Both the position numbers and the translations under genes were made by a program. From Ktedonobacteria bacterium (GTDB lineage: Bacteria > Chloroflexota > Ktedonobacteria > Ktedonobacterales > JACDGC01), in contig DAIDHM010000123.1 in assembly GCA_027459705.1 (NCBI GenBank), positions 66,538-99,714 of the forward strand: 33,177 nt of DNA. The letters run 5' to 3'. Every line of letters starts with the position of its first letter. Positions within the stretch are counted from its first letter, which is position 1. This document shows positions 8,419 to 17,343 of the stretch, piece by piece. The notes under the pieces are model-generated. The model was not told the DNA's origin. It saw nothing but the letters and a program-made list of their open reading frames with translations, and did not search any database.

Positions 8419-10530
8419 ATGAGCGCACCACCAGAGCCGCGCGCCGGGCGTGCTCGGCGACCTGGACCGCCAAAGGTTTCGGTGCTTTTCAAAGTTAAGG
8501 CGCCGGATTTGGTGGAAGCGACATTAGCGGCATCTGAACCCCAAAATCCATTCGAGTACCTGAAGCGATCGATCTTAGGATCGCCCATCCCACTCGTGAA
8601 TGCCAAGGATGAATTGCTCAATCGCGCCCAGGCGCTAGCGATTCTCTCCTCCGATGCCCTCTCGAGTGTGGCCTATGGGACGGAAGCTTCACTGGCTGTG
8701 TTAGTCGCAGCTGGCCTGACAACCTTGCATATCAACCTCTGGATCGGCCTCGCCATCATCATTCTGATGGCGGTAGTGGCGTTCTCCTATCGGCAAACGA
8801 TCCATGCCTACCCTGGCGGAGGCGGTAGCTATATCGTCGCAAGTGACAATCTGTCGCCTGGCATCGGCCTCATCGCGGCCGCGGCATTGTTGATCGACTA
8901 CCTCCTCACCGTCTCGGTCAGTGTGGCCGCGGGCATCGATGCGATTGCTTCCGCACTACCCGCACTCCAACAGTGGACACTGATACTGGATCTCAGTGCG
9001 ATTTTGCTGATCACGTATATCAATATGCGTGGCGTACGTGATGCCGGACGTCTCTTCGCTATACCGACGTATGTTTTTCTTGTCAGCTTTGCTTTGATGA
9101 TTGTCTTAGGCGTTGGCCATGCGTTTGCTACAGGTGGTCTCTTCGTGAGCGCCCCCCCCGGTGCGCCTGATCCACATGTTCTCGCGTTGATCAAATCCTC
9201 ACAAGGCACCACCGCCCAGACACTGACCCTGTTATTGATCTTGACGGCGTTTGCCTCGGGTTGCTCAGCAATGACCGGGGTCGAAGCGATCTCCAATGGC
9301 GTACCGGTCTTTCAAGGGGCACAGCAACAAGATCAAGCAAGGAATGCCGCCCAGACCCTGGTTATTATGATCCTCTTGCTGATCGGGCTCTTTTTGGGCA
9401 CAACATATCTTGCCTGGCGGCTCGGCGCCCTACCTTCTCCAACTGGACAGCCAACCGTCACCTCACAGATTGCGACGGTTGCGTATGCGGGCGTGTTGCG
9501 TCCGATGTATTATGTCGTGCAATTCGCCACCTTCGCGATCTTGATCTTCGCGGCGAACACTTCCTATGCGGATTTTCCGCGCCTCTGCGCCATCCTGGCG
9601 CGCGATGGATACATGCCTGTTCTGTTTCAATATCGCGGTGAACGCATCGCCTTCAATGCGGGAATCGGTGTGTTGGCGGTCTTGAGCGCCATCGTCCTGG
9701 TCATCTTTAAAGGACAAGTCACCGCGCTCATCAACCTGTACGCTTTGGGAGTGTTCACCGCCTTCACCCTCTCGCAGGCGGGGATGGTGATCCATTGGCG
9801 CCGTCGTCGTCAGGAAGATCGTGGCTGGCGGCATAAGGCGATTATCAATGCCATCGGCGCTACGACGACGGGTATTGTGGCGCTAGTCATCGCCATCACC
9901 AAGTTCGACCGCGGTGGTTTCGTCGTGGTCCTTCTCGTTCCATTGCTCCTCATTCTCTTCAATCGCATCCATTACTACTATCAACGCCCACGTCAATTAC
10001 ATCCTGAAAAAATCCACGATCGCAAGCCATGCCAGCAGGTGATCATTCCAATTCTCACCCACCAACGATTGGTTGAACAGACTACCTCCAATGGCAAATT
10101 ACATACCCAACACCGCCATCTTTGGCCACATCTGGTGAACGAAGAGATTGCTATTGCCCTGACCTTCGATCCCGCTGAACTGCTCTTCGTGTGTGTCGTA
10201 TTTACCGATGAAGAAGCCGAAGAAGTACGCCACGACTGGCAGAGCACCCTTGCCGAAATCAGTCAGCGCCACCACATCGCGGTAAAACTCAAAATGATCC
10301 TCTCCCCATTCCGCACGGTCGTGCAACCTATCGCTAGATATATCCACGACTATTCGGAAGGTATGACAAAACCTGGTCTGATTGGGGTGATGATTCCCCA
10401 ACAGGTGCATGATCACCTCTGGGAAAAACCGCTACGCCGTTTTGCCGCAGAACGAATCTATCGGGTACTGAAGGGTCATGATCATGCCAATCTCAACATC
10501 ATCAAACTTCCCTATACTGTCGGCAGGTAA
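8419..10530 (+). CDS. APC-family amino-acid permease with C-terminal soluble domain
   Basis: A 703-residue membrane transporter of the amino acid-polyamine-organocation superfamily (COG0531 type). About 65 cytoplasmic residues lead into twelve predicted membrane helices. The first is preceded by the hallmark SSDALSSVAYGTEA, and YRQTIHAYPGGGGSYIVA matches the substrate-binding unwound region and first loop. From about residue 515 to the end is a soluble, mixed alpha/beta tail of about 190 residues (for example IALTFDPAELLFVCVVF and IKLPYTV). This tail is common in related large permeases and may be regulatory. The substrate is probably an amino acid but is not determined. ATG 8419 has a strong GGGAGG four bases upstream, so I prefer it to an in-frame TTG at 8407. 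It lies 57 bases after the TlpA-type gene. Confidence 0.9.
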   Translation: MSAPPEPRAGRARRPGPPKVSVLFKVKAPDLVEATLAASEPQNPFEYLKRSILGSPIPLVNAKDELLNRAQALAILSSDALSSVAYGTEASLAVLVAAGLTTLHINLWIGLAIIILMAVVAFSYRQTIHAYPGGGGSYIVASDNLSPGIGLIAAAALLIDYLLTVSVSVAAGIDAIASALPALQQWTLILDLSAILLITYINMRGVRDAGRLFAIPTYVFLVSFALMIVLGVGHAFATGGLFVSAPPGAPDPHVLALIKSSQGTTAQTLTLLLILTAFASGCSAMTGVEAISNGVPVFQGAQQQDQARNAAQTLVIMILLLIGLFLGTTYLAWRLGALPSPTGQPTVTSQIATVAYAGVLRPMYYVVQFATFAILIFAANTSYADFPRLCAILARDGYMPVLFQYRGERIAFNAGIGVLAVLSAIVLVIFKGQVTALINLYALGVFTAFTLSQAGMVIHWRRRRQEDRGWRHKAIINAIGATTTGIVALVIAITKFDRGGFVVVLLVPLLLILFNRIHYYYQRPRQLHPEKIHDRKPCQQVIIPILTHQRLVEQTTSNGKLHTQHRHLWPHLVNEEIAIALTFDPAELLFVCVVFTDEEAEEVRHDWQSTLAEISQRHHIAVKLKMILSPFRTVVQPIARYIHDYSEGMTKPGLIGVMIPQQVHDHLWEKPLRRFAAERIYRVLKGHDHANLNIIKLPYTVGR

Positions 10531-10589
10531 TCGTCGCCGGCACCCTATGGGGCGCGAGCGATGGACCCCGACATCCACGCTTGCATCGC

Positions 10590-10619
10590 TTGTCAATACA
10601 TCCCGCTGAGTGATACACT
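10590..10619 (+). promoter_or_regulatory. Candidate promoter for the DnaQ-DinG fusion gene
   Basis: TTGTCA at 10590-10595 and TACACT at 10614-10619 are separated by 18 bases, with a TG one base before the -10 hexamer (extended -10). The same -10 hexamer follows a perfect TTGACA upstream of the surface-protein gene at 16092. It lies about 115 bases before ATG 10733. Confidence 0.42.
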
Positions 10620-10732
10620 GACGGTAGACAAGACGCTGACCACCGCACTCGCTCGATGTATGCGAAAGTTGTGGGCGATCTGCCTGGCAAAAATGTGGGC
10701 GCGCGTGACGTGCCTTGGAAGGATCATGGCCG

Positions 10733-13534
10733 ATGACCACGCCCGCTGCGCTACGGGTGGCGATCGATCTCGAGACGACCGGATTACAGAGCGAGAACGA
10801 AAGTATTATCGAGATTGGCGCCGTGAAATTTCGCGGCGATGAGATCCTCGATACATTTGAGACCTTTATATCTCCTCCTCGACCCATCCCGTATCGCATT
10901 CAACGACTGACTCATATCACTCCAGCCATGCTCGTTGATGCGCCAGCAATAGCGAGTATCGCGCCGAAGCTGCGACAATTTCTCAGTGATCTCCCACTGG
11001 TCGGGCACAATGTCGGTTTCGACGCTGCATTCTTGCGGCGGCAACAGATCGCGCAGACCAACCCACTCCTTGACACATTTGAGTTAGCGTCCATTTTGTT
11101 GCCCGATCTCACGAACTATACCCTTGAACACGTCGCCGCGACGCTCGGCTTCTCCGCTCCCATCCATCATCGCGCGCTGGCCGACGCCCAGCTCTCACGC
11201 GAGGTCTTTCTGGCGCTCGAAGCGCGCGTCCGCGATCTGCCGGATCCACTCTTGAATACGCTGTGCGCGCTGGCGCCGGGAGCCAAACTGGCCATGCTTG
11301 GTTTCCTGCGGCGCGAACAACAAGCCCGGGGCATTCACCCGACAGGGGGGATCGCCGCAACCAGCTCACTTGGCGCTGCTTTTCAGAATCAGCTGCAGGT
11401 CAACCCCGCCATCCTGGGGACACAGCTGGCCACCCTTACCACGCCACTGCCCAACACCCTGGCCGCAGGGTCAACGCCGCCGTCGGCAACAATCGACACA
11501 CTGGCGCTCGCTGCGCCCATCCAGAGCGCACTGGAACAACATCAGACCCTGGTAGCGCAGATCCCACCCCAGCCAGAACAAGTCGATGTGGTCTTGCGGC
11601 CCGCACTGGAATGGGTAATCGCGACCGGCCAGCGGCTCGTCATCGCCGCCGCCTCGGCCGCCAGCGCCCGGGCGCTGGCACAGACGCATCTTCCGCGCGT
11701 CCTGGCCAGTCTCACACCCACCGAACCGCTGACTCAGGCGATCCTCTTCGAGCCCCGCGACTACCTCTGCACTCATCGCTGGTATGGACCAGCACGCGAA
11801 GCGTCTTCATTGGCGACCGATACCTTGCGAGGGTTAGCGAAATTAACGGTCTGGATTCAGACCACACAATCGGGAAGTCGTGACAGCCTCAACCTTGGCC
11901 CCACCGAACAGGTGGCCTGGGAGATCGTTCATGCCAGTGATACCGCATTAGAACTCCCACAATGTACGTACCGCGATCGTGGCTGGTGCTTTCCGCGCCG
12001 AGCCCGCGCTGCGGCCGAAACCGCGCGCATTGTCATCACCACGCAGGCCGCACTGCTTGGCGCGCATAAAGGGAGCCGCGACCAGGAATCAACGTATGTC
12101 CCCTCTGCCGATGGCTATCTCATCCTGGACGCCCAGTTGTTAGAAGATCGCCTGCTAGCGCAAGCTTCCTGGACCTTGGACCAGGAGACGTTGCTGGGTG
12201 ATCTCGATATGCTCTATACCCGCGATGGCCAGCAATTGCGCGGTCTACTGGCGCTGGCGGCCGAGGCTGTCCCCGGCGCTCGTCTCGCGTCCTGGGGACA
12301 ACAAGTCACCCGCGCCACCAGTGCGATCACCGACTTCATTGTGGCCTTAGGCGCACTGGCAACCGAAGCATATAACGACGATCAAGCCGCTGAGGCCGGT
12401 GGACCATTGCGGCTTGATAATAATGCCCGCACGCTGGGCGCCTGGGGACCGGTAGGCGACGCCTGGAGCGCGCTGGATCGCCGGGTGACCATGCTTGCCG
12501 ACACCCTGGCGCAGCTTGTGAAGGACTTGCGGCACACTCCGAGCGCAGGATCACTTGGTCTAGAATTGCACTCGGCTGCTCAACGCTTGCGACAGATCTT
12601 GCGTTACGGTCGTGAGAGCATCGCGCAACCACGCGCGGGCTGGGTGTATTGGATCCGAACATCCCAAGCCAATGGCCATCGCGGGCGAAACGGGCAGATG
12701 ACCAGCAGCGAGGGCGCATCACTATTCGGAGCACCCGCGCAGCTCTCGCGTGATACCGGCGCTGCCATTCAAGGATTGGGAGGCGGTGTCGTGCTCGCCG
12801 GGACAGCCCTCGCGGTGGATGGTCACTTCGATGTGGCCATCGAGCGACTGGGCCTGCCTGCCACTACACCAACGGCACTCGTAACGGCCGATTTCACGGC
12901 GCAATCCCTGGTTTTGATCCCTACCGATGTCCCGGAACCGAATGCGCCAGCCTACCAGCGCACGCTCAATGAAGCCATCGTTCAGGTGGCGACAGCGTTA
13001 GACGGAAATACCGTTGTGTTATTGGCGTCGCATACGGCGCTACGCACCACATATAGCGCCATCAAACCACTATTGGAAGCGCGGGATATCATGATTCTGG
13101 CACAAGGCATTGATGGGTCATTGCGCCAGTTGTGGCAGAATTATCGCACGCAATCGCGAGTGGTGATCCTGGGCGCTGGCAATATGTGGGAAGGATGGGA
13201 GTCCGATGGCGCCCGCCCACGTTGTCTCTTCGTGGCGCGCCTCCCTCTGCCCGCCTTGAACGAACCGCTCCTGGCGGCCCGCGCCGAGCTCTACGCGGAC
13301 TCTATGCAACAGTTTGTCGTGCCCCAGGCAGCGATCCGCCTACGGCTCGCGCTCAACCGCATGGCCTGGGAACACGACCGACGCAATGTCGTAATCATCT
13401 ACGATCGCCGCATTCAGACAAAAACCTATGGCATGAGCATCTTACATACCTTGCCGCACGTGACCGTACGTGACGAGAGCGTGACCATGTTGGGAAATAC
13501 CGCTCGGGATTGGATCGACTCATCAGCCATGTAA
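10733..13534 (+). CDS. DnaQ-DinG fusion: intact DEDDh exonuclease, degenerate helicase
   Basis: A 933-residue fusion. Residues about 8-165 form a DnaQ-type 3'-5' exonuclease with all DEDDh residues: D12 and E14 in VAIDLETTGL, D97 in GHNVGFDAAFL, and H146/D151 in HHRALADA. Residues about 255-930 follow the XPD/DinG helicase pattern, including YLC (C346), the ARAAAETARIVIT block, AVDGHFD, ILAQGIDGSLRQL, MWEGWE and ARLPLPAL. The catalytic motifs are gone. The Walker A region (about 274-284) reads VAQIPPQPEQV with no GKT/S. The DEAH box is LDAQ at 465-468. The motif VI QxxGRxxR is replaced by a stretch around LALNRMAWEHD. Only three of the usual four Fe-S cysteines are visible (C346, C411, C419). 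I infer a nuclease with a non-hydrolysing DNA-binding scaffold. ATG 10733 has GAAGG ten bases upstream; the earlier in-frame TTG 10715 overlaps it. Confidence 0.88.
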   Translation: MTTPAALRVAIDLETTGLQSENESIIEIGAVKFRGDEILDTFETFISPPRPIPYRIQRLTHITPAMLVDAPAIASIAPKLRQFLSDLPLVGHNVGFDAAFLRRQQIAQTNPLLDTFELASILLPDLTNYTLEHVAATLGFSAPIHHRALADAQLSREVFLALEARVRDLPDPLLNTLCALAPGAKLAMLGFLRREQQARGIHPTGGIAATSSLGAAFQNQLQVNPAILGTQLATLTTPLPNTLAAGSTPPSATIDTLALAAPIQSALEQHQTLVAQIPPQPEQVDVVLRPALEWVIATGQRLVIAAASAASARALAQTHLPRVLASLTPTEPLTQAILFEPRDYLCTHRWYGPAREASSLATDTLRGLAKLTVWIQTTQSGSRDSLNLGPTEQVAWEIVHASDTALELPQCTYRDRGWCFPRRARAAAETARIVITTQAALLGAHKGSRDQESTYVPSADGYLILDAQLLEDRLLAQASWTLDQETLLGDLDMLYTRDGQQLRGLLALAAEAVPGARLASWGQQVTRATSAITDFIVALGALATEAYNDDQAAEAGGPLRLDNNARTLGAWGPVGDAWSALDRRVTMLADTLAQLVKDLRHTPSAGSLGLELHSAAQRLRQILRYGRESIAQPRAGWVYWIRTSQANGHRGRNGQMTSSEGASLFGAPAQLSRDTGAAIQGLGGGVVLAGTALAVDGHFDVAIERLGLPATTPTALVTADFTAQSLVLIPTDVPEPNAPAYQRTLNEAIVQVATALDGNTVVLLASHTALRTTYSAIKPLLEARDIMILAQGIDGSLRQLWQNYRTQSRVVILGAGNMWEGWESDGARPRCLFVARLPLPALNEPLLAARAELYADSMQQFVVPQAAIRLRLALNRMAWEHDRRNVVIIYDRRIQTKTYGMSILHTLPHVTVRDESVTMLGNTARDWIDSSAM

Positions 13535-13537
13535 ACT

Positions 13538-13626
13538 GAACAATAATGATCAATAATCTCTTCTGCGCATCAAGTAGCAGAGGATGTGGGGGATTTGATC
13601 ATTTGTTCCTAGCCAATTATGGCTAG
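13538..13626 (+). terminator. Structured region after the DnaQ-DinG gene
   Basis: Three nested or adjacent inverted repeats follow the stop codon. The outer arms are GAACAA..ATGATCAA (13538-13553, with a 2-base bulge) and its complement at 13595-13608. A 7-bp inner stem formed by CTTCTGC and GCAGAGG lies in the loop. A separate CTAGCCA/TGGCTAG hairpin with tetraloop ATTA is at 13609-13626. No T-tract follows. Probable transcript end, possibly with a second role. Confidence 0.4.
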
Positions 13627-13745
13627 TTCGCCTGCCTTACCCTGGAATCTCAGTCGCACTGCTGCATATAGTGGAGAGTACCTGCCTGTGTACTCAACTA
13701 TTGGTGAGGTACACGGCGCAAATCTGAAAGATAGGGGTGGGAGCG

Positions 13746-14762
13746 ATGACACAGGTCGCGGATCTTGGCGAATTTAGCCTGATTGCTCGTTTGACGGCAT
13801 CGCTATCCACACCGCCGGATGTCATCGCCGGGGTGGGTGATGACGCGGCTATATTGGATATTCAGGGCGCCATGCTGCTCGCGACATGCGATGCGCAGGT
13901 GCAGGATACACACTTTCGTCTGGATCGCTCCGCGCCACAGGATATTGGCCGTAAAGCACTAGCGGTAAATATCAGTGATTGCGCCGCAATGGGAGCGCAT
14001 CCTCGCTTCGCCTTGATCTCGCTCCTGCTCCCACCGACGCTGGAGGTCGCAACCCTGGAGGGGATCTACGACGGGATGCGTCAGGAGGCCGAGCGATTTG
14101 ACGTGGCGATCATTGGCGGCAACATCGCGCGCCTCGCCGAACGGCTTGTGCTTGACATCACTATGTTAGGACTGGCAGATGAGCGCCGCGTCCTGCGTCG
14201 CCAGGGCGCGCAGCCCGGCGATGCGATCTTCGTCACTGGCACACTTGGACTAGCTGGCGCGGGGCTGCTGGCACAAGAAGACCCTACCCTTTCCGTGCCA
14301 CGAGATACACGCCAACGCGCTCTCCAGGCCCAACAGCGGCCAGAGCCACGCGTGGCGGCTGGCCTTTGGTTGGCGGCACACGGCGCAACAGCAGCAATTG
14401 ATGTCAGCGATGGTTTTCTCGCTGATCTGGAGCATTTATGCGAGGCGAGCGGAGTTCAAGCGGAGATCGCCATCGAAAGCCTCCCCATCGCCCACGCGAC
14501 ACGGACGATCGCCCAGGCAGCAGGGGTCGATCCGGTGGAACTGGCACTGTCAGCCGGCGAAGATTATGAACTGATCTTCACCGTTCCCATACATGCCGCA
14601 TCCGATCTCACGCGACAACTGGCAGAGGCAACTGGGACTACCGCAACCCAGATCGGCTTCTGCGCGGAGGGTGCGCCACAGGTGATGATCCGTGGGAATA
14701 CGCGCTCCGCGAACACGCCAACTGGATGGGATCATATGCGTGGACCTATGGCCCGCAATTGA
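13746..14762 (+). CDS. thiL: Thiamine-monophosphate kinase
   Basis: A 338-residue cytoplasmic enzyme that phosphorylates thiamine monophosphate with ATP to make the cofactor thiamine diphosphate, the last step of the pathway. Family marks are GVGDDAAIL near residues 28-36, the CDAQVQDTHF metal and substrate loop, GRKALAVNISDCAAMGA, GGNIARLAERL, GDAIFVTGTLG, the AAIDVSDGFLADL metal-binding stretch and ALSAGEDYELIFT near the C-terminus. Length is normal for ThiL. AGGGG lies eight bases before ATG 13746; an in-frame GTG at 13737 is less well placed. The following PhoU-like gene starts 14 bases after the stop, suggesting one transcript. The leader contains a small GAGTAC/GTACTC hairpin (13676-13695), but I see no TPP riboswitch core. 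Confidence 0.96.
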   Translation: MTQVADLGEFSLIARLTASLSTPPDVIAGVGDDAAILDIQGAMLLATCDAQVQDTHFRLDRSAPQDIGRKALAVNISDCAAMGAHPRFALISLLLPPTLEVATLEGIYDGMRQEAERFDVAIIGGNIARLAERLVLDITMLGLADERRVLRRQGAQPGDAIFVTGTLGLAGAGLLAQEDPTLSVPRDTRQRALQAQQRPEPRVAAGLWLAAHGATAAIDVSDGFLADLEHLCEASGVQAEIAIESLPIAHATRTIAQAAGVDPVELALSAGEDYELIFTVPIHAASDLTRQLAEATGTTATQIGFCAEGAPQVMIRGNTRSANTPTGWDHMRGPMARN

Positions 14763-14776
14763 AAGAGGATACTTAC

Positions 14777-15460
14777 ATGCAGAACATTGATGATCGGCTT
14801 GACATTGAAGTCCGCGCACTTACCAAAAGTGTCGTAGAGCTGAGTATATATATCGAAGAGCATTTCAAAAATGCTGTCGCCCAGCTCTTCACCCGCGATT
14901 GGGTCAGTGGCTACTTTCCAATCACCCCGGATATCTCCCCGATTACGCTCAATGGGCAAGCGTTCCAATTGCTCAGCCTCTGGGCGCCCTCGGGTGAGCA
15001 ATTTCGCACCATCATGATCATGCAAAAAGCCTGCAAAGATCTCGAGAGCCTCCTCGCGCTTGTTAATTCGATGGGTGAGCACGCTCGTATGCTTGACCGC
15101 GATGTGGAATATGAATTGGCGGCGCTCCCCTCCGAAGAACGCCAGGGACTGTACCGGATCATCAACCTGGCATATATGCAATTGCGCGGGTGCACCATCG
15201 CACTCAACACGTGCCAGAGCAGCTTCGCGCAGCGCGTTATCGAGCAGGATGGTGAACTGGATCTCGCTTGTCTCCGTATGCAGACTGCGCTGCAAGGGCT
15301 ACTGGAACTGGATGTCACGCGCGCCGTCCCCATCAATTACATCAAGCTCATTATCAGTAACATTGAACGGATGGGGAATTTTGTCACCCATATATGTCAA
15401 GGTATCCAGACCATCCCCGCATATCAAGGCGAAGTCGGCGCCTCGGCCTGGGCGCATTAG
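14777..15460 (+). CDS. PhoU-like helical protein
   Basis: A 227-residue, almost wholly alpha-helical, cytoplasmic protein. Its layout suggests two three-helix bundles, as in PhoU. The N-terminal part begins RLDIEVRALTKSVVELSIYI, and the final helix carries NIERMGNFVTHICQGI, which resembles the PhoU signature E-R-x-x-D/N-x-x-x-x-I. PhoU proteins restrain phosphate uptake and the PhoR kinase, and related proteins act with Na/phosphate cotransporters. No pst, phoR or phoB gene is nearby. The middle segment (about residues 40-75, with GYFPITPDISPITLNGQ) is unusual for the family. AGAGGA lies about eight bases before ATG 14777. The gene follows thiL by 14 bases and its TAG overlaps the stop codon of the convergent DUF402 gene. 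Confidence 0.65.
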   Translation: MQNIDDRLDIEVRALTKSVVELSIYIEEHFKNAVAQLFTRDWVSGYFPITPDISPITLNGQAFQLLSLWAPSGEQFRTIMIMQKACKDLESLLALVNSMGEHARMLDRDVEYELAALPSEERQGLYRIINLAYMQLRGCTIALNTCQSSFAQRVIEQDGELDLACLRMQTALQGLLELDVTRAVPINYIKLIISNIERMGNFVTHICQGIQTIPAYQGEVGASAWAH

Positions 15461-15924
15461 TCCCGCGGAGGGTTGGCGAACGGTCCACGCCGTTCTGCTA
15501 CCCAGCATAAGATAGTCTCAACCGCGACTCGTGCCTGCGCACGGGTCGCTTCGTCGAGCGTTGCGGCCATGAATTCATCTTCATCCAGCAGCGTCGTCTG
15601 GTAGGTGGCATCAACCCAGATATCCAGATAGAGATCATCATACGTTATCGTCGCATCAGCAAGCAACGCTGGACGGGTAATATTACAATACCAACCCTTC
15701 AGCGATCCATCCGTGCCACGATGAATACGGAATATATTGAACCACTGATCACTATAATAAAACTCGATGAAGCGATCTCCCTGGGCGAAGACCGTGTAGC
15801 CCAGGTCGTGATCTTGGCGTTCCCAAGTGGCATCGATGACCATCATTGCCGCCTGTCGCCGTGACAAAGCACCTGAGTATTCCAGCATCACCCGGCCATC
15901 TGGCGCGCGTTTGATAATTCGCAT
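15457..15924 (-). CDS. DUF402-family protein (possible nucleoside phosphatase)
   Basis: A 155-residue protein matching the DUF402 fold. It shows the block FIEFYYSDQWFNIFRIHRG, then LKGWYCNITRP, then ITYDDLYLDIWVD and LLDEDEFMAATLD. Those acidic and tyrosine positions are the conserved core of the family. Some members hydrolyse nucleoside di- and triphosphates with a divalent metal, and others remain uncharacterised, so the exact reaction is an inference. I chose ATG 15924 because a G-rich GGGGGG lies just upstream; the longer in-frame extension to 16197 is cysteine-rich, overlaps the divergent promoter and does not resemble the family. The gene converges on the PhoU-like gene with a four-base overlap at their stop codons. 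Confidence 0.8.
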   Translation of the reverse strand: MRIIKRAPDGRVMLEYSGALSRRQAAMMVIDATWERQDHDLGYTVFAQGDRFIEFYYSDQWFNIFRIHRGTDGSLKGWYCNITRPALLADATITYDDLYLDIWVDATYQTTLLDEDEFMAATLDEATRAQARVAVETILCWVAERRGPFANPPRD

Positions 15925-16026
15925 GCGGTACCCCCCACGAAACTGATTCTCGTTCGTTGTAACTCTATGGTAGCGCATCGCGAGTACAGATTGAAACTCC
16001 ACCGTCAGGCTGTGCACAACAGCACA

Positions 16027-16055
16027 TTGACATGACAAGGACTCGGTGGTACACT
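16027..16055 (+). promoter_or_regulatory. Strong sigma-70-type promoter for the surface-protein pair
   Basis: A perfect TTGACA (16027-16032), a 17-base spacer and TACACT (16050-16055). Transcription would start near 16062, giving a leader of about 30 bases before GTG 16092. The in-frame ATG at 16032 overlaps the -35 element and so is unlikely to be the start codon. Confidence 0.62.
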
Positions 16056-16091
16056 CGCTCCGCGGTGAGCAGTTGTGCTGGAGGATTCCTT

Positions 16092-17276
16092 GTGTGGTGG
16101 CGGTATCTTCGTGAACCCATTTCCAGATCTCGCGGAAAACACCGCGTAGTAGGGGCGTTGATCTGGCTGATCGTCGTGTTCTGGCTCGTGTCCACACGAC
16201 CTGCGTATGCAGCCGCTCTTTCTGGCCCGGGGGGTAATGCTCCCTCCCTGACTATCAGTTCACCCAACCCTCCGCAGGGACCGGAAGGGACACGTGTCGT
16301 CCTGGCAGGTGCACATTGGACGCCGAGTGCCAGCTTCGACTTCGCCTATAGCGTAGCTGGTGGATCGTGTGACGCATCTGAGACGCGTTTCGATGGGGTG
16401 ACGGCAACTGCGGACAACCAGGGGCAATTTCAAGTCGCGCTACAATGGCCAGCAACGCCGCCAGGCACTTACGCAATCTGCGCCCTTGGTGTCGGAACAC
16501 CGCTCTATGGTACATCCGCCGCGAATGTCTTTACGAAACTCGGCCAAGGCGCACCCAGCCTCACTGTGGTTGGCGCCGCAGTCGTTGGTCAGCCAGTGAC
16601 AATCAATGGCACAAATTGGTTCACCACTCAGGTCGGCAGCGCGAATCAGGTAGAAGTGCTCAGTGGAGACCCCAGCGGCAATGGTTGCACGACCCATCAA
16701 ATGACGCTGACCCCGGCGGCGGACGGTACAATTGAGGGAACCTTTACGCCGACCGCCACCGGACCCTTGCGACTGACCGCAGTGAATCCCCCCGGTACCT
16801 GCGGTAGCACGACCCAACCATCCCTCAGTACTTCGATCGTGATTATTGTTACGCCAACGTCGTCAGGTGGCGGTACTCCCGGCGCGGGCGGCTCTGGCAC
16901 TCCCGGCGTGAATCGACCTACCGCGACGCCATGCGCAACCACAAATTGTCGTCCCGCACCAGCATCGGGTATTCCTTTTGGCCCATTATGCCTAGCGTTA
17001 CTAGTACTTTTCGCTCTCTTGCTCTTACTCTTCTTGCTCCTTATTCGTCGTAGAAACGAGGAGATCATTGTGACGGAAGAGGATGTTACTGCGCAGATCG
17101 ATCCCGCCAGCGTCGCCCCTTTAGGCGCGATGCGCTTTGTGAAAACAGTTCGCGTCACCACTCAGGTCGCGGATAGGCGTACGGGAATGGTACGGCGCAG
17201 CCGATCGCGCGACTATGACGAATTTGCCGATACGAACGGCGTCATCCGTCGCCGACTTCGCACCACCACATCATAA
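16092..17276 (+). CDS. Secreted, membrane-anchored surface protein with Ig-like repeats
   Basis: A 394-residue protein starting at GTG 16092, which has GGAGG at an ideal seven bases. A positively charged stretch (SRSRGKHR) and hydrophobic core (about residues 20-38) ending RPAYAAA form a signal peptide. Two extracellular beta-rich repeats of about 100 residues follow, resembling bacterial IPT/TIG or Ig-like domains. The first begins PSLTISSPNPPQGPEGTRVV and the second PSLTVVGAAVVGQPVTINGT. A Gly/Thr/Pro linker (TPTSSGGGTPGAGGSGTPG) leads to a single membrane helix rich in Leu (LALLVLFALLLLLFLLLI) and the stop sequence RRRN. A cytoplasmic tail of about 75 basic residues ends the chain. The role is unknown, but surface anchoring is likely. 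It forms an operon with the next gene, whose anchor is nearly the same. Confidence 0.78.
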   Translation: MWWRYLREPISRSRGKHRVVGALIWLIVVFWLVSTRPAYAAALSGPGGNAPSLTISSPNPPQGPEGTRVVLAGAHWTPSASFDFAYSVAGGSCDASETRFDGVTATADNQGQFQVALQWPATPPGTYAICALGVGTPLYGTSAANVFTKLGQGAPSLTVVGAAVVGQPVTINGTNWFTTQVGSANQVEVLSGDPSGNGCTTHQMTLTPAADGTIEGTFTPTATGPLRLTAVNPPGTCGSTTQPSLSTSIVIIVTPTSSGGGTPGAGGSGTPGVNRPTATPCATTNCRPAPASGIPFGPLCLALLVLFALLLLLFLLLIRRRNEEIIVTEEDVTAQIDPASVAPLGAMRFVKTVRVTTQVADRRTGMVRRSRSRDYDEFADTNGVIRRRLRTTTS

Positions 17277-17343
17277 AAACATCCGAGATTCCAGGCAGCG
17301 TCCCCAGTGACGCACAACTCATTATTCAGAGGAGGAATCATTC

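Noticed and set aside
13676-13745. TPP riboswitch upstream of thiL
   Set aside because: The conserved CTGAGA and ACCTGATC-type core elements are not present in the leader.
16032-16091. ATG 16032 as the start of the surface-protein gene
   Set aside because: It overlaps the -35 element of a strong promoter, while GTG 16092 has an ideal ribosome-binding site.
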